Shown piece by piece: positions 50,037 through 59,858 of a stretch of 64,000 nucleotides of DNA. The position numbers were made by a program, and so were the translations under genes. The DNA is from Tenacibaculum jejuense (GTDB lineage: Bacteria > Bacteroidota > Bacteroidia > Flavobacteriales > Flavobacteriaceae): NCBI RefSeq assembly GCF_900198195.1, contig NZ_LT899436.1, forward strand, positions 2,695,001 to 2,759,000, in the 5' to 3' direction. Under the pieces are notes generated by a model. It had not been told where the DNA came from. It did no database searches and worked only from the letters and a program-made list of their open reading frames with translations. The first letter of the stretch is position 1. Each line of letters starts with the position of its first letter.

Positions 50037-52304
50037 TTAAGCGTTTTGCTTCTTAATTAAATTTAAAGCAGAACCTTCATTATACCATTCTATTTGACTT
50101 TGGTTGTAAGTATGATTTACTTTAATTTCATCTTTTGAACCGTCTGCATGTGCAACTTCGATTGTTAATTGTTTATCTGGAGCAAACTCATTTAAATCTA
50201 AAAAATTGAAAGTATCATCTTCTTGAATTAAATCATAATCCGATTCATTATCAAAAGTTAAACCAAGCATTCCTTGTTTCTTCAAATTTGTTTCGTGTAT
50301 ACGAGCAAATGACTTAACAATTACTGCTACTACTCCTAAATGACGTGGTTCCATAGCTGCATGTTCACGAGATGAACCTTCTCCATAATTATGATCACCA
50401 ACAACTACTGTTGGAATACCTGCTGCTTTATATGCTCTTTGAGTTGCTGGAACTGCATCGTATTCTCCATTTATTTGACTTTTCACAAAATTTGTTTGTT
50501 TATTGTAAGCATTTACAGCTCCAATTAAACAGTTGTTAGAAATATTATCTAAATGTCCTCTGTAACGTAACCATGGACCTGCCATAGAAATATGATCGGT
50601 TGTACATTTACCGTAAGCTTTAATTAAAAGTTTTGCTCCTTTAATTTCGTTTCCGATAGGTGTAAATGGCGTTAATAATTCTAAACGTTCAGAGTTTGGA
50701 TCTACAACTACTTCTACTCCACTTCCGTCTGCAACTGGCTCCAAGTATCCATTCTCTTTAACTTCAAAACCTTTTGGTGGTAATTCCCATCCTGTAGGTT
50801 CATCAAGTTTTACTTCTTCACCATTTTCATTAATTAATGTATCTGTAATCGGATTAAAGTCTAATCTACCTGCAATCGCAATAGCTGCCACTAATTCTGG
50901 TGAAGCTACAAAAGCATGTGTATTTGGATTTCCGTCTGCACGTTTAGCAAAATTTCTATTGAAAGAATGTACAATACTATTCTTAGGTGCATTTTTTGGA
51001 TCTTTATAACGTGCCCATTGTCCAATACAAGGTCCGCATGCATTTGTAAATATGGTTGCGTCTAACTTTTCAAAAACTCCAAGAATTCCATCACGTTCTG
51101 CTGTATAACGAACTTGTTCTGAGCCTGGATTAATTCCGAATTCTGCTTTTGTTTTTAATCCTTTATCTAGAGCTTGTTGTGCGATTGAAGAAGCACGTGA
51201 TAAATCTTCATAAGAAGAGTTCGTACAAGAACCAATTAATCCCCACTCAACTTTTAAAGGCCAATCATTTGCATTTGCTTTTTCTGTCATTTCAGGTCCA
51301 GCTGGCGTAGATAAATCAGGTGTAAAAGGTCCATTTAATAATGGTTGTAATTCTGATAAGTTGATTTCAATTACTTGATCGAAATATTGTTCAGGATTTG
51401 CATAAACTTCAGCATCAGCAGTTAAATAATCTTTTATTTCATTTGCAGCATCAGCAACATCAGCTCTATCTGTAGCACGTAAATAACGTTCCATTGAATC
51501 GTCGTAACCAAAAGTAGAAGTTGTCGCTCCAATTTCTGCTCCCATGTTACAAATTGTTCCTTTTCCTGTACAAGACATTCCTGTTGCTCCAGGTCCAAAA
51601 TATTCAACAATAGCACCTGTTCCACCTTTTACAGTTAAAATTTCTGCTACTTTTAAAATCACATCTTTTGGAGCAGTCCAACCCGATAATTTTCCAGTTA
51701 ATTTTACTCCGATTAATTTAGGGAATTTTAATTCCCATGGCATACCTGCCATAACATCTACGGCATCAGCTCCACCAACTCCAATAGCAACCATTCCTAA
51801 TCCACCAGCATTTACGGTATGTGAATCTGTACCAATCATCATTCCACCAGGAAAAGCATAATTTTCTAGAACTACTTGATGAATTATTCCTGCTCCAGGT
51901 TTCCAGAAACCAATTCCGTATTTATTTGAAACTGACTCTAAGAAATTAAATACTTCATTACTTATGTTTAATGCATTTTGTAAATCTGTGCTTGCTCCTT
52001 CTTTTGCTTGAATTAAATGATCACAGTGTACAGTAGTTGGAACAGCAACTTTATCTTTACCTGCTTGCATGAATTGTAGCAATGCCATTTGAGCTGTCGC
52101 ATCTTGACAAGCAACTCTATCTGGAGCAAAATCTACATAATCTTTACCTCTTTGAAAAGCTTTAGAAGGATTACCATCCCAAAGGTGCGTGTATAATATT
52201 TTTTCTGCTAATGTTAACGGTTTACCAGTAATCTTTCGAGCGGCATCTACTCTTTCAACTACTTTTCCATAAACCTCTTTTATCATATCAATGTCAAAAG
52301 CCAT
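50037..52304 (-). CDS. acnA: Aconitate hydratase, mitochondrial/AcnA type
   Basis: The 755-residue protein has the Fe-S cluster cysteines in [17 protein letters not shown] and [10 protein letters not shown], the substrate region [24 protein letters not shown] and the C-terminal swivel domain with [15 protein letters not shown]. It interconverts citrate and isocitrate in the TCA cycle. The order of domains and length match the eukaryotic mitochondrial-type enzyme common in Bacteroidota. It lies 153 bases downstream of a second aconitase, with a terminator in between. Confidence 0.95.
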   Translation of the reverse strand: MAFDIDMIKEVYGKVVERVDAARKITGKPLTLAEKILYTHLWDGNPSKAFQRGKDYVDFAPDRVACQDATAQMALLQFMQAGKDKVAVPTTVHCDHLIQAKEGASTDLQNALNISNEVFNFLESVSNKYGIGFWKPGAGIIHQVVLENYAFPGGMMIGTDSHTVNAGGLGMVAIGVGGADAVDVMAGMPWELKFPKLIGVKLTGKLSGWTAPKDVILKVAEILTVKGGTGAIVEYFGPGATGMSCTGKGTICNMGAEIGATTSTFGYDDSMERYLRATDRADVADAANEIKDYLTADAEVYANPEQYFDQVIEINLSELQPLLNGPFTPDLSTPAGPEMTEKANANDWPLKVEWGLIGSCTNSSYEDLSRASSIAQQALDKGLKTKAEFGINPGSEQVRYTAERDGILGVFEKLDATIFTNACGPCIGQWARYKDPKNAPKNSIVHSFNRNFAKRADGNPNTHAFVASPELVAAIAIAGRLDFNPITDTLINENGEEVKLDEPTGWELPPKGFEVKENGYLEPVADGSGVEVVVDPNSERLELLTPFTPIGNEIKGAKLLIKAYGKCTTDHISMAGPWLRYRGHLDNISNNCLIGAVNAYNKQTNFVKSQINGEYDAVPATQRAYKAAGIPTVVVGDHNYGEGSSREHAAMEPRHLGVVAVIVKSFARIHETNLKKQGMLGLTFDNESDYDLIQEDDTFNFLDLNEFAPDKQLTIEVAHADGSKDEIKVNHTYNQSQIEWYNEGSALNLIKKQNA

Positions 52305-52403
52305 GAACTTTAAGTTTTAGTTTGTAGACTAATTTACCAAAAAAACATGATAGAAACTTATACGCTTTTTAATTATAATGAGTTTAAATAAGCTTTTTGA
52401 AAT

Positions 52404-52434
52404 AAAAAAAGCTCAAGTAAAAACTTGAGCTTTA
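52404..52434 (-). terminator. Terminator downstream of acnB
   Basis: GCTCAAGT (52411-52418) pairs with ACTTGAGC (52423-52430), preceded on the plus strand by seven A, which is a T run on the minus strand. Confidence 0.85.
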
Positions 52435-52457
52435 TAATGTGTTATAAAAGTTGCTAA

Positions 52458-55232
52458 TTAAACAACTAATAGCTTTTGAGAAGGCTTGAATTTAGTTAAT
52501 ACAATACCCTCTACAGCTGCTTGATATTCTTCTAATGTTGGAGTTCTTCCTAAAATTGAAGATAATACTACTACTGGAGTTGATGATAATAAAGATTCTC
52601 CTTTTTTCTCTTTAGAATCTCTTACTACACGACCTTGGAATAAACGAGTAGAAGTAGCCATTACCGTATCTCCTGGTTCTGCTTTTTCTTGATTCCCCAT
52701 ACATAAGTTACATCCTGGACGCTCTAAATATAATACGTTTTCATATTTTGTACGTGCTGCAGCTTTAGGTGCATCATCATCAAATACAAAACCTGAATAT
52801 TTAGCTAATACTTCCCAATCTCCTTCTGCTTTTAACTCGTCAACAATGTTATATGTTGGAGGTGCAACTACTAATGGAGCATTGAATTTAACTTCACCTT
52901 GTTGCGCTTCAATGTTCTTTAACATTTGAGCTAAAATTTTCATATCTCCTTTGTGAATCATACAAGATCCTACGAAACCTAAATCAACTTTCTTAGTTCC
53001 TCCGTAGAAAGATAAAGGTTGAATATTATCGTGTGTATAACGCTTAGAAACATCTTCGTTATTTACATCTGGATCAGCAATCATTGGCTCAACAATCTTG
53101 TCTAAGTCAATAACAACTTCAGCATAATATTTAGCATCAGCATCTGGTCTTAAAGCTGGTCTGCTTCCAGATTCTAATTCAGCAATACGATTGTTAGCTT
53201 TGTCAACTAAACCTTGTAATACTTGCTTTTCATTATCCATTCCTTTATCGATCATAATTTGAATACGATCTCTAGAAATTACTAATGATTCTATTAATGT
53301 TTCATCTTCAGAAATACAAATAGAAGCTTTAGCCTTCATTTCAGCAGTCCAATCTGTAAATGTAAATGCTTGATCAGAAGTTAAAGTTCCAATGTGTACT
53401 TCAATAATCTTACCTTGGAATACATTTTCTCCTTCAAATTGATCTAACATTTGTTGTTGTGTAGCATGCACTACATCACGGAAATCCATGTAAGGAACCA
53501 TGTTTCCTTTGAATGTTACTTTAACAGACTGAGGAATTGGCATAGTAGCCTCTCCTGTTGCTAAAGCTAAAGCTACTGTTCCAGAATCAGCTCCGAAAGC
53601 AACACCTTTTGCCATTCTTGTATGTGAATCACCACCAATAATTACATCCCAATCATCAACAGCAATGTCATTTAATACTTTATGAATAACATCTGTCATT
53701 GCATGGTAAACTCCTTTTGGATCACGTCCAGTAATTAATCCGAAGTCATTCATAAACTTCATTAATCTTGGAATGTTAGCTTTTGACTTATCATCCCATA
53801 CAGAAGCTGTGTGACATCCCGATTGATATCCAGCATCTACGATTGGAGAAATTACAGTAGCTGCCATCATTTCTAACTCTTGAGAAGTCATTAAACCAGT
53901 AGTATCTTGAGATCCTACAATATTAACCTCTACACGAGTATTTGAACCAGCATGTAAAGTAACACCTGGAGTATTACCTACAGCATTTCTATTGAAAATT
54001 TTCTCTACTGCAGTTAAACCTTGACCTTCAATAGAAATTTCTTTAGAAGGCGCATAAACTTGAGGAACATCAATTCCTAAAGCTTTACATGCAAAAGTTT
54101 GTAATTTCTTACCGAAAACTACTGCGTAAGAACCTCCTGCTTTAATAAACTCCATCTTTTGAGGAGTTAATGCAGTTGAGATATCTTTTAATTCAGTATC
54201 TCCGTTGTATAATTTCTTTTCTTTAGTATTGATTGTTAAAACAGTACCTGTTTTAACTGAATATACTTCTTTTAAGATTGGATCACCATCTTCATCTACG
54301 ATAGTATTTCCATTTTCATCTTTTTGCTTTACCCAGTTTTTAAGGTCGATTCCAATACCTCCTGTAACACCAACTGTTGTTAAGAAAATTGGCGCAATAC
54401 CATTTGTTCCTGCAATTACTGGAGCAATGTTAATAAATGGTACATATGGACTAGAAGAAATACCTGTCCATAAAGCCACGTTATTTACACCTGACATACG
54501 AGAAGAACCAACTCCCATTGTTCCTTTCTCTGCAATTAACATTACACGTTTATCTGGGTGTTGTTTTTGTAGTGCTAATAATTCATTTTGCATATCCTTA
54601 TTATGCTCAAACATAGATTGACCGTGTAACTCACGATCTGATCTTGAGTGTGCATCAGCACCAGGAGAAAGTAAATCTGTAGAAATATCTCCAACACCTG
54701 CAACATAAGTCACTACTTCTATTTCTTCGTCAACTTCTGGTAACTCAGTAAAGAATTCAGCTTTAGCATAGCTTTCGATAATATCTTTAGCTAAGCTATT
54801 ACCATCTTTCATCGCATTTTCTAAACGCTCAGTATCTGCTTCATATAAGAATACTTGTGTTTTTAAAACTTTAGCAGCTTCTTCAGCAATACTTGAATCG
54901 TTTCCTAATGCTAAATCTAAAAGTACTTCGATTGAAGGACCTCCTTTCATATGTGATAACTGCTCAAAAGCAAAAGTAGGTGTAATCTCCTCTACTACAG
55001 ATTCTCCTAGGATAATCTCTTTTAAAAACTTTGCTTTTACGCCAGCTGCACTTGTTGTACCTGGTAATGTATTATAAATAAAGAAATTAAGAGACTCTTT
55101 TCTGTGCTCATTATTTACATCTTTAATTTGTGAGATAATTTCACTAAGCAATTCGCTGCCATCAATTGGCTTAGGATGTAAACCTAGCTCTTTCCTTTCT
55201 TCAATCTCTTTTAGGTAATCTTGGTAGTTCAT
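52458..55232 (-). CDS. acnB: Aconitate hydratase 2 / 2-methylisocitrate dehydratase
   Basis: The 924-residue protein has the AcnB layout: N-terminal HEAT-like helical domain (EITPTFAFEQLSHMKGGPSIEVLLDLAL), then the swivel domain (MLIAEKGTMGVGSSRMSGVNN), then the catalytic domains (IGGDSHTRMAKGVAFGADSG; DLGFVGSCMIHKGD; RPGCNLCMGNQEKAEPGD with the cluster cysteines). It is a second TCA-cycle aconitase and may also serve the methylcitrate route. Both are minus strand but separated by a terminator, so they are likely independent transcripts. Confidence 0.95.
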   Translation of the reverse strand: MNYQDYLKEIEERKELGLHPKPIDGSELLSEIISQIKDVNNEHRKESLNFFIYNTLPGTTSAAGVKAKFLKEIILGESVVEEITPTFAFEQLSHMKGGPSIEVLLDLALGNDSSIAEEAAKVLKTQVFLYEADTERLENAMKDGNSLAKDIIESYAKAEFFTELPEVDEEIEVVTYVAGVGDISTDLLSPGADAHSRSDRELHGQSMFEHNKDMQNELLALQKQHPDKRVMLIAEKGTMGVGSSRMSGVNNVALWTGISSSPYVPFINIAPVIAGTNGIAPIFLTTVGVTGGIGIDLKNWVKQKDENGNTIVDEDGDPILKEVYSVKTGTVLTINTKEKKLYNGDTELKDISTALTPQKMEFIKAGGSYAVVFGKKLQTFACKALGIDVPQVYAPSKEISIEGQGLTAVEKIFNRNAVGNTPGVTLHAGSNTRVEVNIVGSQDTTGLMTSQELEMMAATVISPIVDAGYQSGCHTASVWDDKSKANIPRLMKFMNDFGLITGRDPKGVYHAMTDVIHKVLNDIAVDDWDVIIGGDSHTRMAKGVAFGADSGTVALALATGEATMPIPQSVKVTFKGNMVPYMDFRDVVHATQQQMLDQFEGENVFQGKIIEVHIGTLTSDQAFTFTDWTAEMKAKASICISEDETLIESLVISRDRIQIMIDKGMDNEKQVLQGLVDKANNRIAELESGSRPALRPDADAKYYAEVVIDLDKIVEPMIADPDVNNEDVSKRYTHDNIQPLSFYGGTKKVDLGFVGSCMIHKGDMKILAQMLKNIEAQQGEVKFNAPLVVAPPTYNIVDELKAEGDWEVLAKYSGFVFDDDAPKAAARTKYENVLYLERPGCNLCMGNQEKAEPGDTVMATSTRLFQGRVVRDSKEKKGESLLSSTPVVVLSSILGRTPTLEEYQAAVEGIVLTKFKPSQKLLVV

Positions 55233-55649
55233 AATAGAAAAATCTTTTCAATGTTAAAGGCAATTTTATCAATTAGTTGTTTACGCCTAATCTTACTTTG
55301 CCATAGTTAATTGTAACAATGTCGTTTGTATAGTTGCATATCATCTGCAAGACTATTCTAGTTTAATTGTCCTATGTAATTTCTATTAAATAAGACTCAA
55401 TTTTTATGAGTTGCTTACAAACAAAAATTACACAGTAAATGTTTATAATTTTAAGTCTGGCGAATTTACTAATTTTCGTTCATATTTGAAAATAATATAA
55501 CGTTTTCGATCAAACATTAAATATTATCTAACAAAAACCATCCTAAAAAGACATTTTTTATCAATTTACTAAAAAAGAAAACGTAAATTATCAAATTCAC
55601 AATTTTAAATACAAGATTTTGAGATATTAAAAAATAATTTAAAAGAAAA
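55233..55649. other. Gene-free region upstream of acnB
   Basis: About 415 A/T-rich bases between acnB and the RNase P RNA gene. On the minus strand there is a small hairpin ACTCA/TGAGT near 55400, and only very short frames are present. It presumably holds the acnB promoter, but no full TTTG-N19-21-TAnnTTTG match was found. Confidence 0.5.
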
Positions 55650-55958
55650 AGCAGACCAATAAGCCGGATTCTGTAACTTTTTAATACAAAAAAGTCCTTA
55701 TCATTTATCTAGTTAGTGCATTACTGCAAAAATCTATCTGCCTACCCCTTAGAATCGTGCGAGTAGCACTCGAGCTCTAATATACGTGGCATTGCACCGC
55801 ATAGAGTTTACCTGATTTCACTACAGCATTACCTGTACATTCTTTCTGTTGCACTTGTCCTCAGTTTACACTGGACGGATGTTATCCGCTATGCTTACTC
55901 TTCGGTGTCCGGACTTTCCTCTAAGAGTTAAACTCCTAGCGATAAGGCTAGGTCTGCT
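55650..55958 (-). ncRNA. rnpB: RNase P RNA (bacterial class A)
   Basis: On the minus strand the RNA opens with AGCAGACC (55958-55951), has the universally conserved GAGGAAAGTCCGGAC near its 5' end and AGAATCCGGCTTAT near its 3' end, and closes with GGTCTGCT (55657-55650). The first and last 8 bases pair perfectly as helix P1. The length of about 309 is normal. It matures the 5' ends of tRNAs. A T-rich tract follows the 3' end. No clear promoter lies between its 5' end and the hairpin at 55995-56015. Confidence 0.93.
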
Positions 55959-55987
55959 AATTTAATTTTTTACTTGATAGTTTTCAT

Positions 55988-56060
55988 AAAAAAACCCACT
56001 CAAAGATTGAGTGGGAAAATTGCTATGAAAAAGAAAAAGTATCTAGAACGTCTTCTAGAC
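55988..56060 (-). ncRNA. Candidate small RNA (~72 nt) between dnaJ and rnpB
   Basis: A full consensus promoter (56065-56096) is followed by a 5' hairpin TCTAGAA-GACG-TTCTAGA (56059-56042), a U-rich single-stranded stretch, and an intrinsic terminator CCCACTC/GAGTGGG (56015-55995) with seven U. No protein frame is present on the minus strand. It is either a free small RNA or an attenuated leader of rnpB. Confidence 0.55.
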
Positions 56061-56064
56061 ACTA

Positions 56065-56096
56065 CAAATATATAACTTTTTTTAACTTCTAACAAA
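56065..56096 (-). promoter_or_regulatory. Consensus Bacteroidota promoter for the candidate small RNA / rnpB
   Basis: Minus-strand TTTG (56096-56093), 20 bases, TATATTTG (56072-56065): an exact match to TTTG-N19-21-TAnnTTTG, just downstream of the dnaJ terminator. Confidence 0.7.
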
Positions 56097-56097
56097 A

Positions 56098-56136
56098 AAA
56101 AACAAAAAAAATATGTTTTCGTTAAGAAAACATATC
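56098..56136 (-). terminator. dnaJ terminator overlapping the end of the coding region
   Basis: ATATGTTTTC and GAAAACATAT flank a 5-base loop around 56112-56136, including the last dnaJ codons. Minus-strand transcripts run into a long T tract. Confidence 0.75.
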
Positions 56137-57246
56137 TTTTACTCTATCAAAAAATGATTTATCTGATTTTTGAGGGTTAGGAGAAAAGTTATCATCTACC
56201 AACATCGACTCAAAAAACTTACGTTGTTCTTTTGTTAATTCTTGTGGCGTCCACACATTAATATGGATTAAGAAGTCTCCTGTTCCATATCTTTCTATAC
56301 TTGGCAATCCTTTACCTTTAAGTCTTAAGATTTTTCCAGATTGAGTACCTGCTTCAACTTTAATTTTAACTTTCCCTGTAACTGTTTCTATTTCTCTTGA
56401 AGTTCCTAATACTGCTTCAGAAAAATTAATGTATAAATCATAATGTAAGTTACTTCCTTCACGTTTGATTGTTTCGTGTTGTACTTCTTCAATCAAAACT
56501 AGTAAATCACCTGGAATAGAATTTTTACCTGGAGCTTCGTTTCCTTTTCCTCCAACTTTTAATTGAACTCCTTCTGTAACACCTTCAGGAATATTTATCG
56601 AAACCGTTTCTTCTTTAACAACCATTCCTTGAGCATCTGCATCGTTAGGTCGTTTATCAATCATTTCTCCAGCACCTTGACAAGTTGTACATGTGGTTGC
56701 TGTTTGCATTCTTCCCAATATTGTATTGGTAACTCGCATGATTTGACCTGTACCATTACATGTTGTACAGGTTTTATAAGTAACTCCGTCTGCTTGAACT
56801 TTTCTACGAACTTTTACTTTCTTCTCTACTCCTTTAGCTATCTCTTCTAAAGTTAATTTGACACGAATACGAAGATTTCCTCCTTTTACTCTAGCTCTTC
56901 CGCGACCACCACCGCCAAAACCGCCAAAACCGCCTCCGAAGGCTCCTCCAAAGATATCTCCAAACTGACTAAAAATGTCATCCATGTTCATTCCGCCACC
57001 GCCGAAACCTCCAGCTCCGCCTTCAAAGGCTGCATGACCAAACTGATCGTAACGCGCTTTTTTCTGCTCATCGCTTAGAACTTCATAGGCTTCAGCACAC
57101 AATTTGAACTTTTCTTCAGCTTCTTTGTTATCTGGATTCTTATCTGGATGGTACTTAATTGCCATCTTACGATAAGCCTTTTTAATCTCTGCCTGTGTAG
57201 CAGATTTTGCTACTCCTAATATTTCGTAATAATCTTGTTTTGCCAT
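56122..57246 (-). CDS. dnaJ: Chaperone DnaJ with reduced zinc domain
   Basis: The 374-residue protein has an N-terminal J domain ([17 protein letters not shown]), a long Gly/Phe-rich linker (about 75-115), and a cysteine-rich domain around 150-200 with only two CxxCxGxG motifs (CTTCNGTG and CTTCQGAG). The first and fourth motifs of canonical DnaJ are replaced by non-Cys sequence ([20 protein letters not shown]). The C-terminal substrate-binding domains follow. It is Hsp40 co-chaperone of DnaK and is paired with grpE upstream. Confidence 0.95.
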   Translation of the reverse strand: MAKQDYYEILGVAKSATQAEIKKAYRKMAIKYHPDKNPDNKEAEEKFKLCAEAYEVLSDEQKKARYDQFGHAAFEGGAGGFGGGGMNMDDIFSQFGDIFGGAFGGGFGGFGGGGRGRARVKGGNLRIRVKLTLEEIAKGVEKKVKVRRKVQADGVTYKTCTTCNGTGQIMRVTNTILGRMQTATTCTTCQGAGEMIDKRPNDADAQGMVVKEETVSINIPEGVTEGVQLKVGGKGNEAPGKNSIPGDLLVLIEEVQHETIKREGSNLHYDLYINFSEAVLGTSREIETVTGKVKIKVEAGTQSGKILRLKGKGLPSIERYGTGDFLIHINVWTPQELTKEQRKFFESMLVDDNFSPNPQKSDKSFFDRVKDMFS

Positions 57247-57322
57247 TTTTATTCAATTAACAATTAACAATTATCTATTAACAATGATCATTGATCACCG
57301 ATGATTGACAACTGATAAATAT

Positions 57323-57907
57323 TTAAGCTTGTCCTACTACAACTTTAGGATGACGAATGATTTTATCTCCAAGTTTATATCCTTTCTCTACGCAATCTAT
57401 AATTTTCCCTTTCAAATCATCAGATGGTGCTGGGATTTGTGTTATTGCATCATGAGTATCTGCATCAAAAACATCTCCTTGATTCACTTCTATAGCAGAC
57501 AATCCTTTTTGTTCTAGAGTTTTAAGTAATTTTTGATAAATTAATAATACTCCTTTTCTTAACTCTTCTGCTTCTTTATCGTCTTCAATATGTGTTAATG
57601 CTCTTTCAAAATCATCAAGAATTGGCAGTAAAACTGTCATTAATTCCTGATTTGCAGTTTTAAAAAGTTCAATTCTTTCTTTAGATGTTCTTCTTTTGTA
57701 GTTTTCAAATTCAGCAAATAAACGCAAATATTTATCTTTTTCTGCCTGTAATAAAGCCTCTGATGATGGTTTTTCATCTTCCGATTTATTATCCTCTTCT
57801 TTGTTTTCTAACTCATTTTCATCTAATTGACCTTCAACAGAATTCATTTCTGCTTCTTTCATTGCGTCATTAAATTCGTCTTCTTTAGTATATTGATCTT
57901 TACTCAT
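57323..57907 (-). CDS. grpE: Nucleotide exchange factor GrpE
   Basis: The protein is 194 residues from the ATG at 57907 (MSKDQYTKEDEF). An in-frame ATG at 57964 would add 19 non-conserved residues and is less likely. A long charged coiled coil (LLQAEKDKYLRLFAEFENYKRRTSKERIEL) is followed by the C-terminal beta-wing (DADTHDAITQ, KGYKLGDKIIRHPKVVVGQ). It releases ADP from DnaK. The 76-base gap to dnaJ contains degenerate short repeats (aattaaca, gatgatt). Confidence 0.93.
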   Translation of the reverse strand: MSKDQYTKEDEFNDAMKEAEMNSVEGQLDENELENKEEDNKSEDEKPSSEALLQAEKDKYLRLFAEFENYKRRTSKERIELFKTANQELMTVLLPILDDFERALTHIEDDKEAEELRKGVLLIYQKLLKTLEQKGLSAIEVNQGDVFDADTHDAITQIPAPSDDLKGKIIDCVEKGYKLGDKIIRHPKVVVGQA

Positions 57908-58062
57908 TGTAAATCGTTTCTTTATTTTTTGTTTGCTTATTGATTGCAAGAATACTGCCAACACTAAAAAAATGTCATTATGACATTTTCTTAATACTCT
58001 ACATATGATTTTCTTTTTTTAATCGTTATATTGTAATTAAATAATCCCAAAAATACCCAATT

Positions 58063-58569
58063 ATGAAATTTTTATCAAAATCAATCTTGATTTGTTTGAC
58101 TGTAGCAATCGTATCATGTAAAAAAAATCCCGCAGAAAGCCCTGAACATAAAGCTTTGGTTGCAGAACATGAAGTTATGATGAAAACTCATGAAGAGATT
58201 GAAAAGAAACATGCAAGTATGGGCGACGATCACAGTGCTATGCTTTCATCTCACAAAGATTTAAAAAATGATTCTTTACATGTAGTGAATGAAAAAGCTC
58301 ATGCGGCTATACTTGGATCTCATACATCTTTAGTTGAAAAACATAAAAAACTAATGAGTGAACACAAAGCTTTAGAAGAAAAACATTTAACTGGAGAAAT
58401 TTCTTTAGAGCAAATGGTAAAAGATCATGAAGTTTTAAAGAAACAACACCAAGAAATGTTAGACGAACACAACAAAATGGTTAAAGATCATGAAAAAGTA
58501 AAAGCTGAAGACGCTAAAATGGCTGCTGAAGATAAAAGTAAAGAAGAAACTACTGAGGAAAAGAAATAA
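58063..58569 (+). CDS. His-rich coiled-coil lipoprotein
   Basis: The 168-residue protein has a lipoprotein signal ILICLTVAIVSCKK. The mature part is one long alpha-helical repeat with His recurring roughly every seven residues (EHKALVAEHEVMMKTHEE; HKALEEKHL; HEVLKKQHQEMLDEHNKMVKDHEK), and many Met. It ends in a Lys/Glu-rich tail. Regularly spaced His/Met on a helix could bind metal, but no family was recognised. It is divergent from grpE and ends at a strong bidirectional terminator. Confidence 0.75.
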   Translation: MKFLSKSILICLTVAIVSCKKNPAESPEHKALVAEHEVMMKTHEEIEKKHASMGDDHSAMLSSHKDLKNDSLHVVNEKAHAAILGSHTSLVEKHKKLMSEHKALEEKHLTGEISLEQMVKDHEVLKKQHQEMLDEHNKMVKDHEKVKAEDAKMAAEDKSKEETTEEKK

Positions 58570-58593
58570 TTTTTATCATTTCTTATAAAGAAT

Positions 58594-58628
58594 AAAAAAC
58601 TACCGTGTAAGAACGGTAGTTTTTTTTG
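58594..58628. terminator. Bidirectional terminator
   Basis: ACTACCGT (58599-58606) pairs with ACGGTAGT (58613-58620), with A and T runs outside, between two convergent genes. Confidence 0.9.
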
Positions 58629-58647
58629 TTTTTTAAGTGTTGAAAAA

Positions 58648-59403
58648 TTACTTTGGAGCATTAATTATTTCACTTCCTTCAGGAATTTTAAAGTCAATAT
58701 TGTCTAAAAATTTAATATTAGATAAACTAACTTCTCCTATTTGATCTGTATAACCTTGCTCTATTGTCCATAAATGAAATGTCCAGTTCGTTGAAAAAGG
58801 AATTCCTTCTATAGTTTTATAGCTATTATATTTTACAGCATGAGGCTCTTTTTCTGCTGCTTCCTTGCCTTTACCAAAGCTTACAATATAAGCTGCTCCT
58901 TCTAAAACATGATCTTTTGTTTTATAAATAATATACCAATCATCTGGAGCATCACCAGTTCCTGACTCAAATGCTAGCTTACCAGTATCTAAATCATTAC
59001 CTCCCCAAGTATTCTTTTTAAATTCAGACCAAACTGTACCAGAATCTTTTAATTTATATGGTAAACCTAAGAAATATGACCATGTAAAAATATCGAATCG
59101 TGCTCCAGCTTTAGCTTTAGTAGTAATTCCCTTTCCATAAACATTGGTTCCATCAAAAATAATAACGGCTCCACTTTCTTTTATAATTTTAATCTTTCCT
59201 CCTCCAGTTTCCTGCATTATAGTTCCTTTCATGTAATCTTTGCCTCCAAACTGAATGGAAATATCGTAACTAAGGTATTTTTTATTTAAAAAATCAACTT
59301 TTTTATGTGTATCTTCTATTTTTCTTATGAAGTTCTCTTTCTTTTCTTGAGAAGAGACCGTAATTGATACGATTAAGAATAGTGTGATAAAGATTTTTTT
59401 CAT
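58648..59403 (-). CDS. Secreted protein, possibly DUF6503 family
   Basis: The 251-residue protein has a signal peptide (MKKIFITLFLIVSITVSSQ), then IEDTHKKVDFLNKKYLSYDISIQFGGKDYMKG and a beta-rich body with the outer-membrane lipoprotein-carrier-like pattern of alternating strands (GAVIIFDGTNVYG; GIPFSTNWTFHLW). I associate it with DUF6503 with limited confidence. No catalytic motif is seen. It is monocistronic. Confidence 0.6.
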   Translation of the reverse strand: MKKIFITLFLIVSITVSSQEKKENFIRKIEDTHKKVDFLNKKYLSYDISIQFGGKDYMKGTIMQETGGGKIKIIKESGAVIIFDGTNVYGKGITTKAKAGARFDIFTWSYFLGLPYKLKDSGTVWSEFKKNTWGGNDLDTGKLAFESGTGDAPDDWYIIYKTKDHVLEGAAYIVSFGKGKEAAEKEPHAVKYNSYKTIEGIPFSTNWTFHLWTIEQGYTDQIGEVSLSNIKFLDNIDFKIPEGSEIINAPK

Positions 59404-59557
59404 TTTAATAAGTATTAGTTATTCATCAATTATATGAGTTAAAGGTCGATATTATTATGAGACCTTACTTTTTTAACATTAAAAAATGTTATTTATATTT
59501 TAATTAACAAGGAAAGTTTTTAAATTTAAAACAATTATTAACCTCATTTATATTACT

Positions 59558-59743
59558 ATGAAAAACTTATTAAATGTTAATGGAGTATCTGTATTAACAA
59601 AAAAAGATCAAAAAACTTTAAATGGAGGTATTGTTCTAATCAATGCTAAATATTGTGAGTGCGATTGTAGTGGAAAAGTTTCTGGCCCTAAATATTGTGA
59701 ACAAATCATTTCATGTTCTCAAGAATACAACTGTAATCAATAA
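59558..59743 (+). CDS. Small Cys-rich peptide with double-glycine leader (bacteriocin/RiPP-like precursor)
   Basis: The 61-residue peptide has a leader with the pattern VLTKKDQKTLNGG ending in Gly23-Gly24, the processing signal of C39-peptidase exporters. The core has six Cys (33, 35, 37, 47, 53, 59), including the alternating run CECDC. Similar 'bacteriocin-like' peptides occur widely in Bacteroidota. No exporter, C39 peptidase or modification enzyme is near, so it would be handled by genes elsewhere. It ends at its own terminator. Confidence 0.7.
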   Translation: MKNLLNVNGVSVLTKKDQKTLNGGIVLINAKYCECDCSGKVSGPKYCEQIISCSQEYNCNQ

Positions 59744-59744
59744 A

Positions 59745-59775
59745 AAAAAGGCGACTAAAGTAGTCGCTTTTAATT
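59745..59775 (+). terminator. Terminator after the double-glycine peptide gene
   Basis: GCGACTA (59751-59757) pairs with TAGTCGC (59761-59767), followed by TTTTAATTTT. Confidence 0.85.
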
Positions 59776-59858
59776 TTGACTTTCGTTAAATAAATTCAGA
59801 GTGATAGTCATCATTATTAAAAAAAGAAAGTAACGTTACCAAAAAATAAAAAAAATAG

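Noticed and set aside
56025-56075. Plus-strand 16-codon frame (MKKKKYLERLL...)
   Set aside because: It is produced by the hairpin and A-rich tail of the minus-strand small RNA candidate, with no promoter or ribosome-binding support on the plus strand.
57247-57322. Short repeats (aattaaca, gatgatt) between dnaJ and grpE
   Set aside because: They are too short and degenerate to call a defined repeat; probably A/T-rich slippage in an intergenic gap.
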